DNA of 64,000 bases. Origin: Klebsiella grimontii (GTDB lineage Bacteria; Pseudomonadota; Gammaproteobacteria; Enterobacterales; Enterobacteriaceae). The position numbers and the translations under genes are program-made. Below are positions 24,153-31,751 of this stretch, in pieces (the first letter of the stretch is position 1; every line of letters begins with the position of its first letter). Location: assembly GCF_900200035.1 (NCBI RefSeq), contig NZ_FZTC01000020.1:186001-250000 (forward strand), written 5' to 3'. Below the pieces are notes generated by a model. It saw nothing but the letters and a program-made list of their open reading frames with translations, did no database searches and was not told where the DNA came from.

Positions 24153-24725
24153 TTATCCCTGGAGAGATCGCCATTGGCAATAAATGTGCTCCGCATGATC
24201 GCGAACAGGTGCCTCGTCCCCCAATAAACGGGCGGCGACGGTGAACGAAAAATCAAAAACGTGCCCTAACCCTTTACCGCTGATCAAATTCCCGTCTTCC
24301 ACCACCGCCTGGTCAACGTACTCGCCGTCGGAGACGTCTTGCCATAGCTCTCCCGAACAGACGTAGCGACGCCCCTTCAGCAGGCCGTTGCCGCCAAGGA
24401 CTCTCGCGGCTGCCGAACAGATTGGGCAGATCAGCTTTCCTGCTTCATCGTGGGCCGAGATAAACGCCACGACGGCCTGACTGGCGGCCAAATTCACGCT
24501 TCCCTGCGGACCGCCAGGCAGAACCACCGCGTCGTATAGCGCGCCGGCGCGTTCCGTTAGCGTGCTGTCCGCCACCATGGGGATATCATGGTAGCTCACT
24601 ACCGCGCGCGACTCGGCGCAGGCGAGCAGTTCAACATTGAGATGCAAGCGACGAAGAATATCAATAACCACAATCGCTTCGCCTTCCTCAAAACCCGGCG
24701 CCAGCAGCACCGCAACTTTTTTCAT
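24153..24725 (-). CDS. DJ-1/PfpI family protein
   Basis: 190-aa flavodoxin-like protein of the DJ-1/ThiJ/PfpI superfamily (YajL/Hsp31 relatives: chaperone, deglycase or glyoxalase-like activities). It starts MKKVAVLLAPGFEEGEA, with the conserved Glu in that stretch, and carries the nucleophile-elbow cysteine in CPICSAAARVL. The ATG at 24725 has AAGGAG upstream; the longer open frame to 24773 is unsupported. Single gene with its own terminator, between araFGH and ftnB. Substrate unknown. Confidence 0.85.
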   Translation of the reverse strand: MKKVAVLLAPGFEEGEAIVVIDILRRLHLNVELLACAESRAVVSYHDIPMVADSTLTERAGALYDAVVLPGGPQGSVNLAASQAVVAFISAHDEAGKLICPICSAAARVLGGNGLLKGRRYVCSGELWQDVSDGEYVDQAVVEDGNLISGKGLGHVFDFSFTVAARLLGDEAPVRDHAEHIYCQWRSLQG

Positions 24726-24773
24726 TTCCGTCTCCTTCAGATAGCCAGGTAGCAATAATGTGTTTACAAACAC

Positions 24774-25141
24774 AGCATTTTTTTAAATTAACGTCATCAT
24801 CTGCTCTTTGTTACATGAGTCAGAACGACCCCGCTGATTTTCTTACTCGCAGGCTACCACAAAAAAAAGAACGATGAATCACTATTTTTAAAACGAAATT
24901 TCACTAACATCACTAGCACTACTATTAATTAGTGAGAGATCGAAATAAAAATACATAAAATCATCCAGATAAATTTAAATCCGATGCTAAATCTCAGCAT
25001 TTTCTCTAACAAAAAACCATTATATAAAGATATCTACCGATGCTGTAACCAAATGTAAATATTAGACGTTGAGAGTTTTCTTAATTGAAATATAGCGCTA
25101 TTCTATATCCGTTGAGATAAGAAATTTAATACACAGGCATA
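24774..25141. other. AT-rich intergenic region, no gene seen
   Basis: About 370 bp of AT-rich DNA between the divergent DJ-1 gene and ftnB. No coding sequence with a ribosome site was found. It must hold the promoters of both genes and, given its composition, is a likely H-NS target. Confidence 0.5.
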
Positions 25142-25233
25142 CGTAGAAGCTCTGAATATTATTATTCAGAGCTATCTTCCTGTGCCCCATAATTTCTACG
25201 CAGCCCTGCTATAGATGCGTCAGGATATGACGC
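25142..25233 (+). promoter_or_regulatory. Structured leader upstream of ftnB
   Basis: Outer stem CGTAGAA (25142-25148) / TTCTACG (25194-25200) encloses a perfect 11-bp hairpin AGCTCTGAATA / TATTCAGAGCT (25148-25158, 25163-25173) and a 20-nt unpaired strand. A second hairpin GCGTCA-GGATA-TGACGC follows (25217-25233). ftnB begins 31 bp later. The nesting suggests a folded 5' UTR; function unknown. Confidence 0.5.
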
Positions 25234-25264
25234 CAGCCCCTCCAAAGAGAATAAGGATATTTTT

Positions 25265-25768
25265 ATGGTCGTTCCACGAATGGTCCAAAAGCTAAATAAC
25301 CAGATGAATCTTGAATTCCATACCTCAAATTTATATCTGCATTTAAGCGAATGGTGTACTCAGCACCGGTTGAACGGTACCGCCACTTTTCTCCGTAACC
25401 GAGCGCAAGCCAGCATAACGCAGACGATGCGGGTCTTTGATTTTATGAAAAAATCAGGCGCCTGGCCCGTGGTCAAAGCGCAAGATACCTATAGCGCTGA
25501 ATGCACATCGCTTGAAGACCTCTTTAGCAAAACCGTTGAGGATTATCAGCAGCGCAGCAGCATACTCTCCAGCCTGGCGGAAGAGGCGAAGGCGCAAAGC
25601 GATGCGCCAACCCTGCGCTTTCTGACGCTGCTTGCGGAACAACAGGATCGGGATGGCATGCTGCTGGAGACGATTCTTGACGAAGTACGCCATGCGGAAA
25701 AAGCCGGGACCAGCGAACAACAAACCGATCGTTACCTGCTCGATCTGGTCAGCAACCAGCGCGGCTAA
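25265..25768 (+). CDS. ftnB: Ferritin-like protein FtnB
   Basis: Non-haem ferritin family protein (167 aa, as E. coli FtnB/YecI). The N-terminal helix is typical ([20 protein letters not shown]), but the ferroxidase residues of FtnA are altered: the FtnA sequence QEEMTH is QASITQ here, losing a Glu and a His ligand, and further Glu positions are Gln. In Salmonella FtnB assists iron-sulphur repair and iron retention rather than bulk storage. The gene has a structured leader upstream. Confidence 0.92.
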   Translation: MVVPRMVQKLNNQMNLEFHTSNLYLHLSEWCTQHRLNGTATFLRNRAQASITQTMRVFDFMKKSGAWPVVKAQDTYSAECTSLEDLFSKTVEDYQQRSSILSSLAEEAKAQSDAPTLRFLTLLAEQQDRDGMLLETILDEVRHAEKAGTSEQQTDRYLLDLVSNQRG

Positions 25769-25939
25769 CCCCATACTGGCGGGGATACGTCGCCTGTTCG
25801 CGCCCGCACTCGCTTTATCCTACCTCCCCTGCTCACCCTCTTTTTCGGCGCTTCGGCGCCGTTTTTTATTCCTGAAAAGCATTAAAAAGTTTTAACCAGA
25901 TCTCATTCCCGCTCAGCCGGAGGAATTAGCAGGGTATTG

Positions 25940-25953
25940 GTGATCTGGATCAC
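25940..25953. promoter_or_regulatory. CRP site upstream of the GPH transporter
   Basis: GTGATCTGGATCAC is a perfect GTGA-N6-TCAC palindrome, the core of the CRP consensus, about 70 bp before the transporter start and just upstream of a KdgR-like site, consistent with CRP activation under carbon limitation. Confidence 0.8.
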
Positions 25954-25976
25954 GTTTAAAACCATGAGTTAATAAT

Positions 25977-25995
25977 ATAAAAACAGTGTTTCAAA
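25977..25995. promoter_or_regulatory. Putative KdgR operator (GPH transporter)
   Basis: The core AAA-CAGTG-TTT fits the KdgR consensus fully and the 19-mer matches at 15 of 19 positions. It lies 25 bp before the start codon, downstream of the CRP site, as expected for a repressor site. Confidence 0.65.
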
Positions 25996-26020
25996 AATTT
26001 AAAACACGGAGTTTATTTTA

Positions 26021-27583
26021 ATGGCAAGATATACGGCTTCAGCCTCACAGGGGCTGCAGGGAAGACCGATTTTGTTACGCCATCAGTTAGCCTACGGCGG
26101 CGGGAATTTGCTGGGAAGCGGCGCACTGGCGATCAGCGGCGCATGGCTGCTCTATTTTTATACAACCTTCTGCGGGCTGACGCTGATCGAAGCCTCCTTT
26201 ATCTTTTCCGTCGCCAGTATTATTGACGCGATTAGTAACCCGCTTATGGGTTATCTCACCGATAACTTTGGCAAAACGCGGCTTGGTAAACGCTTCGGTC
26301 GTCGCCGCTTCTTTTTATTGATTGGCATTCCGCTGATGATGTTCTACCCGCTGCTGTGGGTAGAAGGCCTCGGCTTCTGGTACTACCTGTGCACCTACGT
26401 CGTCTTTGAAATCATTTATACCTCGATTATGGTCCCCTATGAAACATTGGCGACCGAAATGACAGACGATTTCTCACTGCGTTCGAAACTGACCGGTTAC
26501 AAAGCGATTTTCGGCAAACTGGCCAACTTCCTGGCGGCCTTTATCCCGGGACAGTTTATCCTGCTCTATGGGAAAGAATCCGCGACCCCGTTCTTCCTGA
26601 CCGGGCTCACCTACGGCGTCATTCTCATCGTGGCCATCTCCTGCCTGTGGTACTGCAGCTGGGAGCGTCCGCGAGAAGAGGAAATGAGCAAGGGAAAGAA
26701 AAAGGGGCTGCTCAGTACGCTGCTGATGCTGGCGAAAGATATGCGCTCCACGTTTTATCTGCGCGTATTCCGTAAACACCTTGGTATGTATCTCTGCGGC
26801 TTCGGCGCCGAGTGGCTGTTTGCGTCGATCTTCACTTACTTCGTTATCTTCGTGCTGCAGCACGATCCGGCGATGGTAGCCGGCCTCAACAGTCTGAACT
26901 CCATCCTGCAGCTGGTATCAACCGCCCTGTTTATCGGCCTGTGCGTGAAGAAAGGCTTCAGTAAACCTTATATTCTGGCGCTGAGCGTGGTTATCTTTGC
27001 CGTACTGCTCTACACCTCGCTGTGGTTCTTCCATCTGCCAGCACACCTGGCAACCATTCTTATGTTTGGCATTACCGTACTGTTCGGCCTGGGCACCGGC
27101 GGCGTGTACTACATTCCGTGGACCGTTTACACCTTTTTGGCGGATGTCGATGAAATCTATACCGGCCGTCGCCGCGAAGGGATCTATGCGGGAGCAATGA
27201 CCTTCTCCGGTAAAATTTTGCGCTCTATCATCGTCTTTTCCATGGGGGCGATCCTCAGCTTCTACGGATTCCAGTCGAAGGCGCATACGCAGCCTGAAAG
27301 CGCGGTCACCGCGATTGCGGTTGTGTTCTGCGCGGGGGTGATTCTGCTGGCTCTGGCAGCCATTGTGTTCAGTAAGCAGATGAAGCTCGATCGCAAGGCG
27401 CACCTGGTGGTGTTGCAGGAGGTCGCGCGCATTAAGGCAGGTGGTAAGATCGGCGATATCGCGCCGGAGGTTCGCCTTATCGTGGAAGATTTAGTCGGCC
27501 ACCGCTACGAAGAGTGCTGGGGCAACAGCAAGCTGTTTAAAGATACCCAGAAAGGCGCCATTCAAACCGCCGTATCCCACTAA
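26021..27583 (+). CDS. GPH-family oligouronide transporter (TogT/RhiT-like)
   Basis: Major-facilitator sugar:cation symporter of 520 aa, paralogous to the transporter at 15563-17146 (shared stretches such as WLLYFYTTFCGL, MGYLTDNFG and LGKRFGRRRFF). GPH proteins of this subgroup in plant-associated enterobacteria carry oligogalacturonides or rhamnogalacturonides. A GGAG site lies 9 bases upstream of the ATG. CRP and KdgR-like sites in its promoter support a role in uronide uptake. Monocistronic; the exact substrate is not readable from sequence. Confidence 0.8.
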   Translation: MARYTASASQGLQGRPILLRHQLAYGGGNLLGSGALAISGAWLLYFYTTFCGLTLIEASFIFSVASIIDAISNPLMGYLTDNFGKTRLGKRFGRRRFFLLIGIPLMMFYPLLWVEGLGFWYYLCTYVVFEIIYTSIMVPYETLATEMTDDFSLRSKLTGYKAIFGKLANFLAAFIPGQFILLYGKESATPFFLTGLTYGVILIVAISCLWYCSWERPREEEMSKGKKKGLLSTLLMLAKDMRSTFYLRVFRKHLGMYLCGFGAEWLFASIFTYFVIFVLQHDPAMVAGLNSLNSILQLVSTALFIGLCVKKGFSKPYILALSVVIFAVLLYTSLWFFHLPAHLATILMFGITVLFGLGTGGVYYIPWTVYTFLADVDEIYTGRRREGIYAGAMTFSGKILRSIIVFSMGAILSFYGFQSKAHTQPESAVTAIAVVFCAGVILLALAAIVFSKQMKLDRKAHLVVLQEVARIKAGGKIGDIAPEVRLIVEDLVGHRYEECWGNSKLFKDTQKGAIQTAVSH

Positions 27584-27629
27584 TCGGTTAAAACGCCCCG
27601 CGATCGCAATGATGACGGGGCTAACGCAG

Positions 27630-27881
27630 CTAGTGCGCTTCTTCCTGCGGGGTGAATTTCAGTTCAATCAGCGCGATGGCCTTTTGTACCGCCCGCAGGG
27701 TCACCGGGTCAGCCGACGCCGGGTGGCTGGCGAAATCGATAGCTTTCAGCTGGGTGGTCATTTTTTCGCGTACCTCGACAGGGGCGATAATATCAATGAC
27801 ATCGAGGATCTGTTTGATGACTAACTGGCAGGCAACCACGTCAGAAACCAGTTCGTCGTGTTCGGTAAGATGTTGAGACAT
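27630..27881 (-). CDS. yecJ: DUF2766 family protein YecJ
   Basis: Small cytoplasmic protein of 83 aa resembling E. coli YecJ, rich in hydrophobic helix ([20 protein letters not shown]). No known function. It lies downstream of azuC on the same strand in the order azuC-yecJ, as in E. coli, and converges with the transporter gene. Confidence 0.85.
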   Translation of the reverse strand: MSQHLTEHDELVSDVVACQLVIKQILDVIDIIAPVEVREKMTTQLKAIDFASHPASADPVTLRAVQKAIALIELKFTPQEEAH

Positions 27882-27932
27882 GTTTCACTCCTTTTTTCAG
27901 GAGCGTAATAGTAACCTAAATCGTGGAATATA

Positions 27933-27958
27933 AAAAAACCTGCCGCAGCAGGTTTTTT
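27933..27958 (-). terminator. azuC/azuCR terminator
   Basis: AAAAAACCTGC (27933-27943) / GCAGGTTTTTT (27948-27958) with a CGCA loop, immediately after the azuC stop. A and T tracts on both sides make it potentially bidirectional. Confidence 0.88.
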
Positions 27959-27959
27959 A

Positions 27960-28043
27960 TCAGAACATACCGCCAGGCGGTACGTCTTTGAAGGTTTTGC
28001 AGTAGTTTTCGAACATGCTCTTCAGGATTTTGCGCAGTTTCAT
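27960..28043 (-). CDS. azuC: Small membrane-associated protein AzuC (dual-function RNA AzuCR)
   Basis: 27-codon gene translating to MKLRKILKSMF followed by ENYCKTFKD and a short PPGGMF tail, near-identical to E. coli AzuC (28 aa), an amphipathic inner-membrane peptide that activates glycerol-3-phosphate dehydrogenase GlpD. In E. coli the same transcript works as the sRNA AzuR (IsrB). A GGAG site lies 6 bases upstream of the ATG, and an intrinsic terminator follows the stop, giving a compact RNA of roughly 150 nt. Confidence 0.92.
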   Translation of the reverse strand: MKLRKILKSMFENYCKTFKDVPPGGMF

Positions 28044-28089
28044 GGTTGACTCCATTTTTTGTTATGCAGGTGTTAATGTCTTTACGGCT

Positions 28090-28109
28090 ATAATATGACT
28101 TACATCACA
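28090..28109 (-). promoter_or_regulatory. azuC promoter -10 overlapped by a CRP site
   Basis: On the minus strand a -10-like TATTAT (28090-28095) abuts a CRP site, TATGACTTACATCACA on the plus strand (28094-28109), which matches 9 of 10 key positions. CRP centred near -18 would block polymerase, suggesting repression of azuC by cAMP-CRP. Confidence 0.6.
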
Positions 28110-28252
28110 AAAATCAATCAAAACGTGCGCAAAATCACCTATTTTTTAAAAAAATAATTTAATTGTTAAACAACAGTGAGCGGAACCGAAGCGTTAAGCA
28201 CTGAACGCTGCGGACAACTCTGCGCTCTCTTTGCTATGGCAGCGACACAATA

Positions 28253-29677
28253 ATGAGTACAAACACCTCTTCCAGGGATGACCGTTCTTTTTCAGGGCCT
28301 GCGCTGCTGGTGGCTGGCGCCTTTTTTATGGAGTTTCTCGACGGCACGGTGATTGCCACCGCCCTGCCCGACATGGCGAAAGATTTTGGCGTGACGGCGG
28401 TCGATCTCAATATCGGGATTAGCGCCTATCTTATTACCCTTGCGGTCCTGATACCGGCCAGCGGCTGGATCGCCGATCGTTTCGGCGCCCGGAAAATCTT
28501 TACTCTGGCGCTGGCGATTTTTACCCTGGCTTCGGTGTTTTGCGGGCTGTCGACCCATGTTGATGTGTTCGTCGCGATGCGCATTCTTCAGGGGATAGGC
28601 GGCGCGCTGATGGTACCCGTTGGCCGGCTGGCGGTGCTGCGAACCACACCGAAACATCAGCTGATTAAGGCGATTGCTACCCTGACCTGGCCGGCGCTGG
28701 TCGCGCCAATTATTGGCCCGCCGCTGGGCGGATTTATTACCCGCTACGCCAGCTGGCACTGGATATTCTTTATTAACGTTCCGCTCGGGCTTATCGCTAT
28801 CGCCCTGTCGCTGCGCATCATTCCCAATATTCGCGAAGATGAGCGCCGTCCTTTCGATCTGCCCGGCTTTCTTGCCACCTCGGTGGCGATGATTAGCCTG
28901 GTTGCCGCCATGGAGCTTCTCGGCGAGCGCCAGCCTCTGGGTTGGCACACCCTGGCGCTGCTGGCGTTAGGCCTTGGCTGTATGCTCTTCTCGCTGCGGC
29001 ATTTCCGTCGAACCGCGTGGCCGATGGTGCGCCTTGATGCGCTACAGATCCCCACCTTCAGGGTCACCATGTACGGCGGTTCCCTGTTCCGCGCCTCGAT
29101 TAGCGCCGTGCCGTTTCTGCTGCCGCTGCTGTTCCAGGTCGGATTTGGTATGGACCCCTTCCACTCGGGGCTGCTGGTGCTGGCCGTGTTTGTCGGCAAC
29201 TTAACCATCAAGCCCCTCACAACGCCGCTGATCCGCTGGTTGGGCTTTCGCCGCCTGCTGCTGATTAACGGCGCATTAAACGTTTTCTCGCTGTTGGCCT
29301 GCGCTTTTTTAACCCCGCAAACGCCAGTTTGGCTGATCCTGGTGATTCTGTATCTTGGCGGCGTTTTCCGTTCTATCCAATTTACCGGCATCAGCACGCT
29401 CGCGTTTGCCGATGTACCTGCCACGCAAATGAGCTATGCCAATACCCTGTTCAGTACCGCTTCACAGCTGGCCGTTGGGCTTGGGATCACGCTCGGCGCG
29501 ATTGGTATTCGTCTTGGGGAAGCGTTCAGCGACTGGTTTACGCTTTCTCACCTGCCGGGCATCAGCTTCCGCCTGTCGTTTATTTTTATTGCGTTGATTT
29601 GCCTGGTAGGAATGATTGATAGCCTGCATTTGAGCAGAGAAGCGGGTAGCAGCGTATCGAACAAAACAAGTAGATAA
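28253..29677 (+). CDS. MFS multidrug efflux transporter, DHA2 (EmrB/QacA) family
   Basis: Inner-membrane drug:proton antiporter of 474 aa, similar in size and layout to MdtD/EmrB relatives. Motif D1 (FFMEFLDGTVIATALPDMA), motif A (DRFGARKIF) and motif C (GPPLGGFI) of the 14-segment DHA2 family are visible. No membrane-fusion partner lies beside it. It is not part of the E. coli gene order here, so it is probably an accessory gene of this lineage. Substrates unknown. Confidence 0.85.
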   Translation: MSTNTSSRDDRSFSGPALLVAGAFFMEFLDGTVIATALPDMAKDFGVTAVDLNIGISAYLITLAVLIPASGWIADRFGARKIFTLALAIFTLASVFCGLSTHVDVFVAMRILQGIGGALMVPVGRLAVLRTTPKHQLIKAIATLTWPALVAPIIGPPLGGFITRYASWHWIFFINVPLGLIAIALSLRIIPNIREDERRPFDLPGFLATSVAMISLVAAMELLGERQPLGWHTLALLALGLGCMLFSLRHFRRTAWPMVRLDALQIPTFRVTMYGGSLFRASISAVPFLLPLLFQVGFGMDPFHSGLLVLAVFVGNLTIKPLTTPLIRWLGFRRLLLINGALNVFSLLACAFLTPQTPVWLILVILYLGGVFRSIQFTGISTLAFADVPATQMSYANTLFSTASQLAVGLGITLGAIGIRLGEAFSDWFTLSHLPGISFRLSFIFIALICLVGMIDSLHLSREAGSSVSNKTSR

Positions 29678-29683
29678 AGAAAA

Positions 29684-29700
29684 GGCCAGCAGCGCTGGCC
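29684..29700 (-). terminator. Terminator between DHA2 gene and RpiB-like gene
   Basis: GGCCAGC-AGC-GCTGGCC hairpin; on the minus strand it is followed by TTTTCTTTAT, fitting termination of the RpiB-like gene. It may also end the convergent DHA2 gene. Confidence 0.65.
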
Positions 29701-29724
29701 TGGAAAATTCATACTGATCGGATA

Positions 29725-30363
29725 TTAACCGACGATCTGGCGAACGAACGCTTCGATCTCTTTATTCTGGCAATTCTCAAAGAAACACTGCTGGAAACGA
29801 GGGCCAGAAACGGCGGTTTTTACCAGCTCCGGATCGATGGCGCGCAGCGTATCCAGGTAGTTCTCCTTAACAACCGCAGCTTTCACCGTGTTCAGGATCC
29901 CGGCATTACGTACCTGAGGCTCTTTACGCTCCGGCGGATAACCTTCGCCGTTGCGACCGGTGAAGGCTTTTTCAAAGATAAAGCGGACGTTCAGCTCCGC
30001 GCCCCAGCCAAACCCTTTCGCAAACGGCAGAGAAAGCGCGTTACCGTTGTTGATCTGCGCAAACAGGAAGGCATCCGCAGGATCGATGCAGTAGCCGCAA
30101 ACCACGCCCGGGTGAATATTCAGCGACATCAGCGCGCCCTGGCCCGTGCCGCAGCCGGTCACGACAAAATCGACCGCTTTCGAATTCAGCAGGATGCTGG
30201 CCATGATCCCCAGATGGATATAGGTCAGGTGATGGTCGTTTTCATCGCTCATCCCGACGTTATAAACCGGGAAACCTTTCTCGTCAGCAACGGCGTTTAA
30301 CTCATTGAGGATGATGGCGTTTTTGTTCGCCTGGCTGTTTTCCATCATCAGTGCGATTTTCAT
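29725..30363 (-). CDS. RpiB/LacAB-fold isomerase, candidate unsaturated-uronate isomerase (DhuI-like)
   Basis: 212-aa sugar isomerase of the RpiB/LacA/LacB family. It starts MKIALMMENSQANKN, has the anion-hole loop VTGCGTGQG of RpiB enzymes and a long C-terminal extension (FAKGFGWGAELN, ERKEPQVRNAG) that short pentose-phosphate isomerases lack. From memory, streptococcal DhuI, which isomerises 4-deoxy-L-threo-5-hexosulose uronate, shares the ENSQA start, FAKGFGWGAELN and this length. A KdgR-like operator about 95 bp upstream supports a role in uronate catabolism. Family certain; substrate is inference. Confidence 0.7.
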   Translation of the reverse strand: MKIALMMENSQANKNAIILNELNAVADEKGFPVYNVGMSDENDHHLTYIHLGIMASILLNSKAVDFVVTGCGTGQGALMSLNIHPGVVCGYCIDPADAFLFAQINNGNALSLPFAKGFGWGAELNVRFIFEKAFTGRNGEGYPPERKEPQVRNAGILNTVKAAVVKENYLDTLRAIDPELVKTAVSGPRFQQCFFENCQNKEIEAFVRQIVG

Positions 30364-30456
30364 GCTTTACTCTCCTGAATGCTGTGCGGGCACTCCCGCG
30401 ATAGTTCGTTAGCGTTGCTAAGAACAATACTACCTTACGAACATACTTTCAAATTT

Positions 30457-30475
30457 TATGAAAAGTTGTTTTATA
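30457..30475. promoter_or_regulatory. Putative KdgR operator (RpiB-like isomerase)
   Basis: TATGAAAAGTTGTTTTATA matches the KdgR consensus at 16 of 19 positions, including both flanking half-sites (TATGAAA and TTTTATA). It lies 94 bp before the isomerase start. Confidence 0.6.
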
Positions 30476-30712
30476 AATTGCATCTCGCCTCACACTTTTG
30501 ACTTCCGTCCCCTGCCGGTAAGGCGTCGTCCCCCGCGCCCATCTCAGGCTCATCCAGTTACGGTTGCCTGGCAGGTCAATTCTCGCCGCTAAAATTGATC
30601 TGCCGATTAATGGCTTAAAATATTAAATTAAAACCATTCTCATTATTTTTAAATCGCCAATGCGTGTTATTCCCATTTGCATTATTAATAAATGATTTTA
30701 TTAATTTACTTT

Positions 30713-30741
30713 TTGCAAATAAATTAATAACAAATTATAGT
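30713..30741 (+). promoter_or_regulatory. ftnA promoter
   Basis: TTGCAA (30713-30718), 17-bp AT-only spacer, TATAGT (30736-30741): a good sigma-70 promoter 44 bp before ftnA. The 420-bp gap from 30364 otherwise holds only AT-rich DNA and the KdgR-like site; in E. coli, Fur relieves H-NS silencing of this gene. Confidence 0.65.
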
Positions 30742-30784
30742 GAGCGCACAATAATCCTTAATTCTATTTTCCCGGAGCGGCCTG

Positions 30785-31282
30785 ATGCTAAAAAATGAAA
30801 TGATCGAAAAGCTGAATGCGCAGATGAACCTCGAACTTTATTCTTCTCTGCTTTATCAGCAAATGAGCGCCTGGTGCAGCTATCACAGTTTTGAAGGCGC
30901 CGCCGCGTTTCTGCGCCGCCACGCGCAGGAAGAGATGACCCATATGCAGCGCCTGTTCGACTATCTGACCGATACCGGTAGCCTGCCCAGCATCACCGCT
31001 ATCGCTTCGCCGGTTGCCGAATATACCTCTCTGGATGAGCTGTTTCGCGCGACCTATGAACATGAACAGTTGATTACGCAGAAAATTAACGAACTGGCCC
31101 ATGCGGCGATGACCAGCCAGGATTATCCAACATTTAATTTCCTGCAGTGGTACGTTGCTGAACAGCACGAAGAAGAGAAACTGTTTAAATCCGTTATTGA
31201 TAAACTGTCCCTCGCCGGCAAAAGCGGCGAAGGCCTGTATTTTATTGATAAAGAGCTGGCAACGCTCGATACGCAAAATTAA
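30785..31282 (+). CDS. ftnA: Non-haem ferritin FtnA
   Basis: Iron-storage protein (165 aa, as E. coli), assembling as a 24-mer. Ferroxidase ligands are intact: Glu in MNLELYSS, the EEMTHM stretch (Glu and His), and Glu residues in YEHEQLI and AEQHEEE. Ends [11 protein letters not shown]. Compare the neighbouring FtnB, in which these ligands are lost. Confidence 0.97.
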   Translation: MLKNEMIEKLNAQMNLELYSSLLYQQMSAWCSYHSFEGAAAFLRRHAQEEMTHMQRLFDYLTDTGSLPSITAIASPVAEYTSLDELFRATYEHEQLITQKINELAHAAMTSQDYPTFNFLQWYVAEQHEEEKLFKSVIDKLSLAGKSGEGLYFIDKELATLDTQN

Positions 31283-31289
31283 TAAAGAC

Positions 31290-31315
31290 GGCAGCGAGGC
31301 TCAGCGCTCGCTGCC
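31290..31315. terminator. Hairpin between convergent ftnA and yecH
   Basis: GGCAGCGAG / CTCGCTGCC, 9 bp with an 8-nt loop, between two convergent stops. U tracts are weak on both sides (AAATTAAT; GTCTTTATT on minus), so a modest shared terminator. Confidence 0.5.
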
Positions 31316-31318
31316 AAA

Positions 31319-31558
31319 TTAATGGCGGCAAATTTTACTTTCGTGCGTATTAAACCCTTCATCAGCGGCAATAAACTTGCCTTTTTTCTGCAAAAACGCC
31401 ACCAGCTCCGCCGCGCTCAGATTTTCCGCCGAGCAGGTATGGAATCGAGCCTCTTTCCCGAAACGGGCGATAATCGCCGCTTCCAGCGTAGCAACAGTGT
31501 AAGACTCGTCTGATGAAATCATCATTTGCAGCACTTCGTGACCATGAATTGATGGCAT
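31319..31558 (-). CDS. yecH: DUF2492 family protein YecH
   Basis: 79-aa protein like E. coli YecH. It starts MPSIHGHEVLQMM and ends HESKICRH; the His and Cys residues (HGHE, FHTCSAENL, CRH) suggest a metal site, but no function is established. Convergent with ftnA and divergent from tyrP. Confidence 0.88.
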   Translation of the reverse strand: MPSIHGHEVLQMMISSDESYTVATLEAAIIARFGKEARFHTCSAENLSAAELVAFLQKKGKFIAADEGFNTHESKICRH

Positions 31559-31642
31559 AACCCCTCCCGTAAACCCCGAAGAGTAAACCAGCCGCAGCGG
31601 CAGGTTATTGCGCCAGCGCAGCTTTAGCGCAACCCTTTGTGG

Positions 31643-31683
31643 TGTAAATTTTTCATTACGCTATCTGTAACCCTCATTTGACG
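31643..31683 (+). promoter_or_regulatory. TyrR boxes of tyrP
   Basis: Strong box TGTAAATTTTTCATTACG (31643-31660) and weaker TGTAACCCTCATTTGACG (31666-31683) resemble TGTAAA-N6-TTTACA. The weak box ends in TTGACG, which serves as the -35 hexamer; TACTCT at 31701 is the -10. This copies the two-box layout of E. coli tyrP, repressed with tyrosine and activated with phenylalanine. Confidence 0.8.
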
Positions 31684-31751
31684 AACTCACTGATTTCACA
31701 TACTCTGCGCGGCATAATTAATTGTGTAATCCGTGATGGATAGAGAAAAGC

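Noticed and set aside
23972..24256. Minus-strand frame of 94 codons between araF and the DJ-1 gene
   Set aside because: It spans the terminator of the DJ-1 gene and the araF promoter region and shows no family resemblance.
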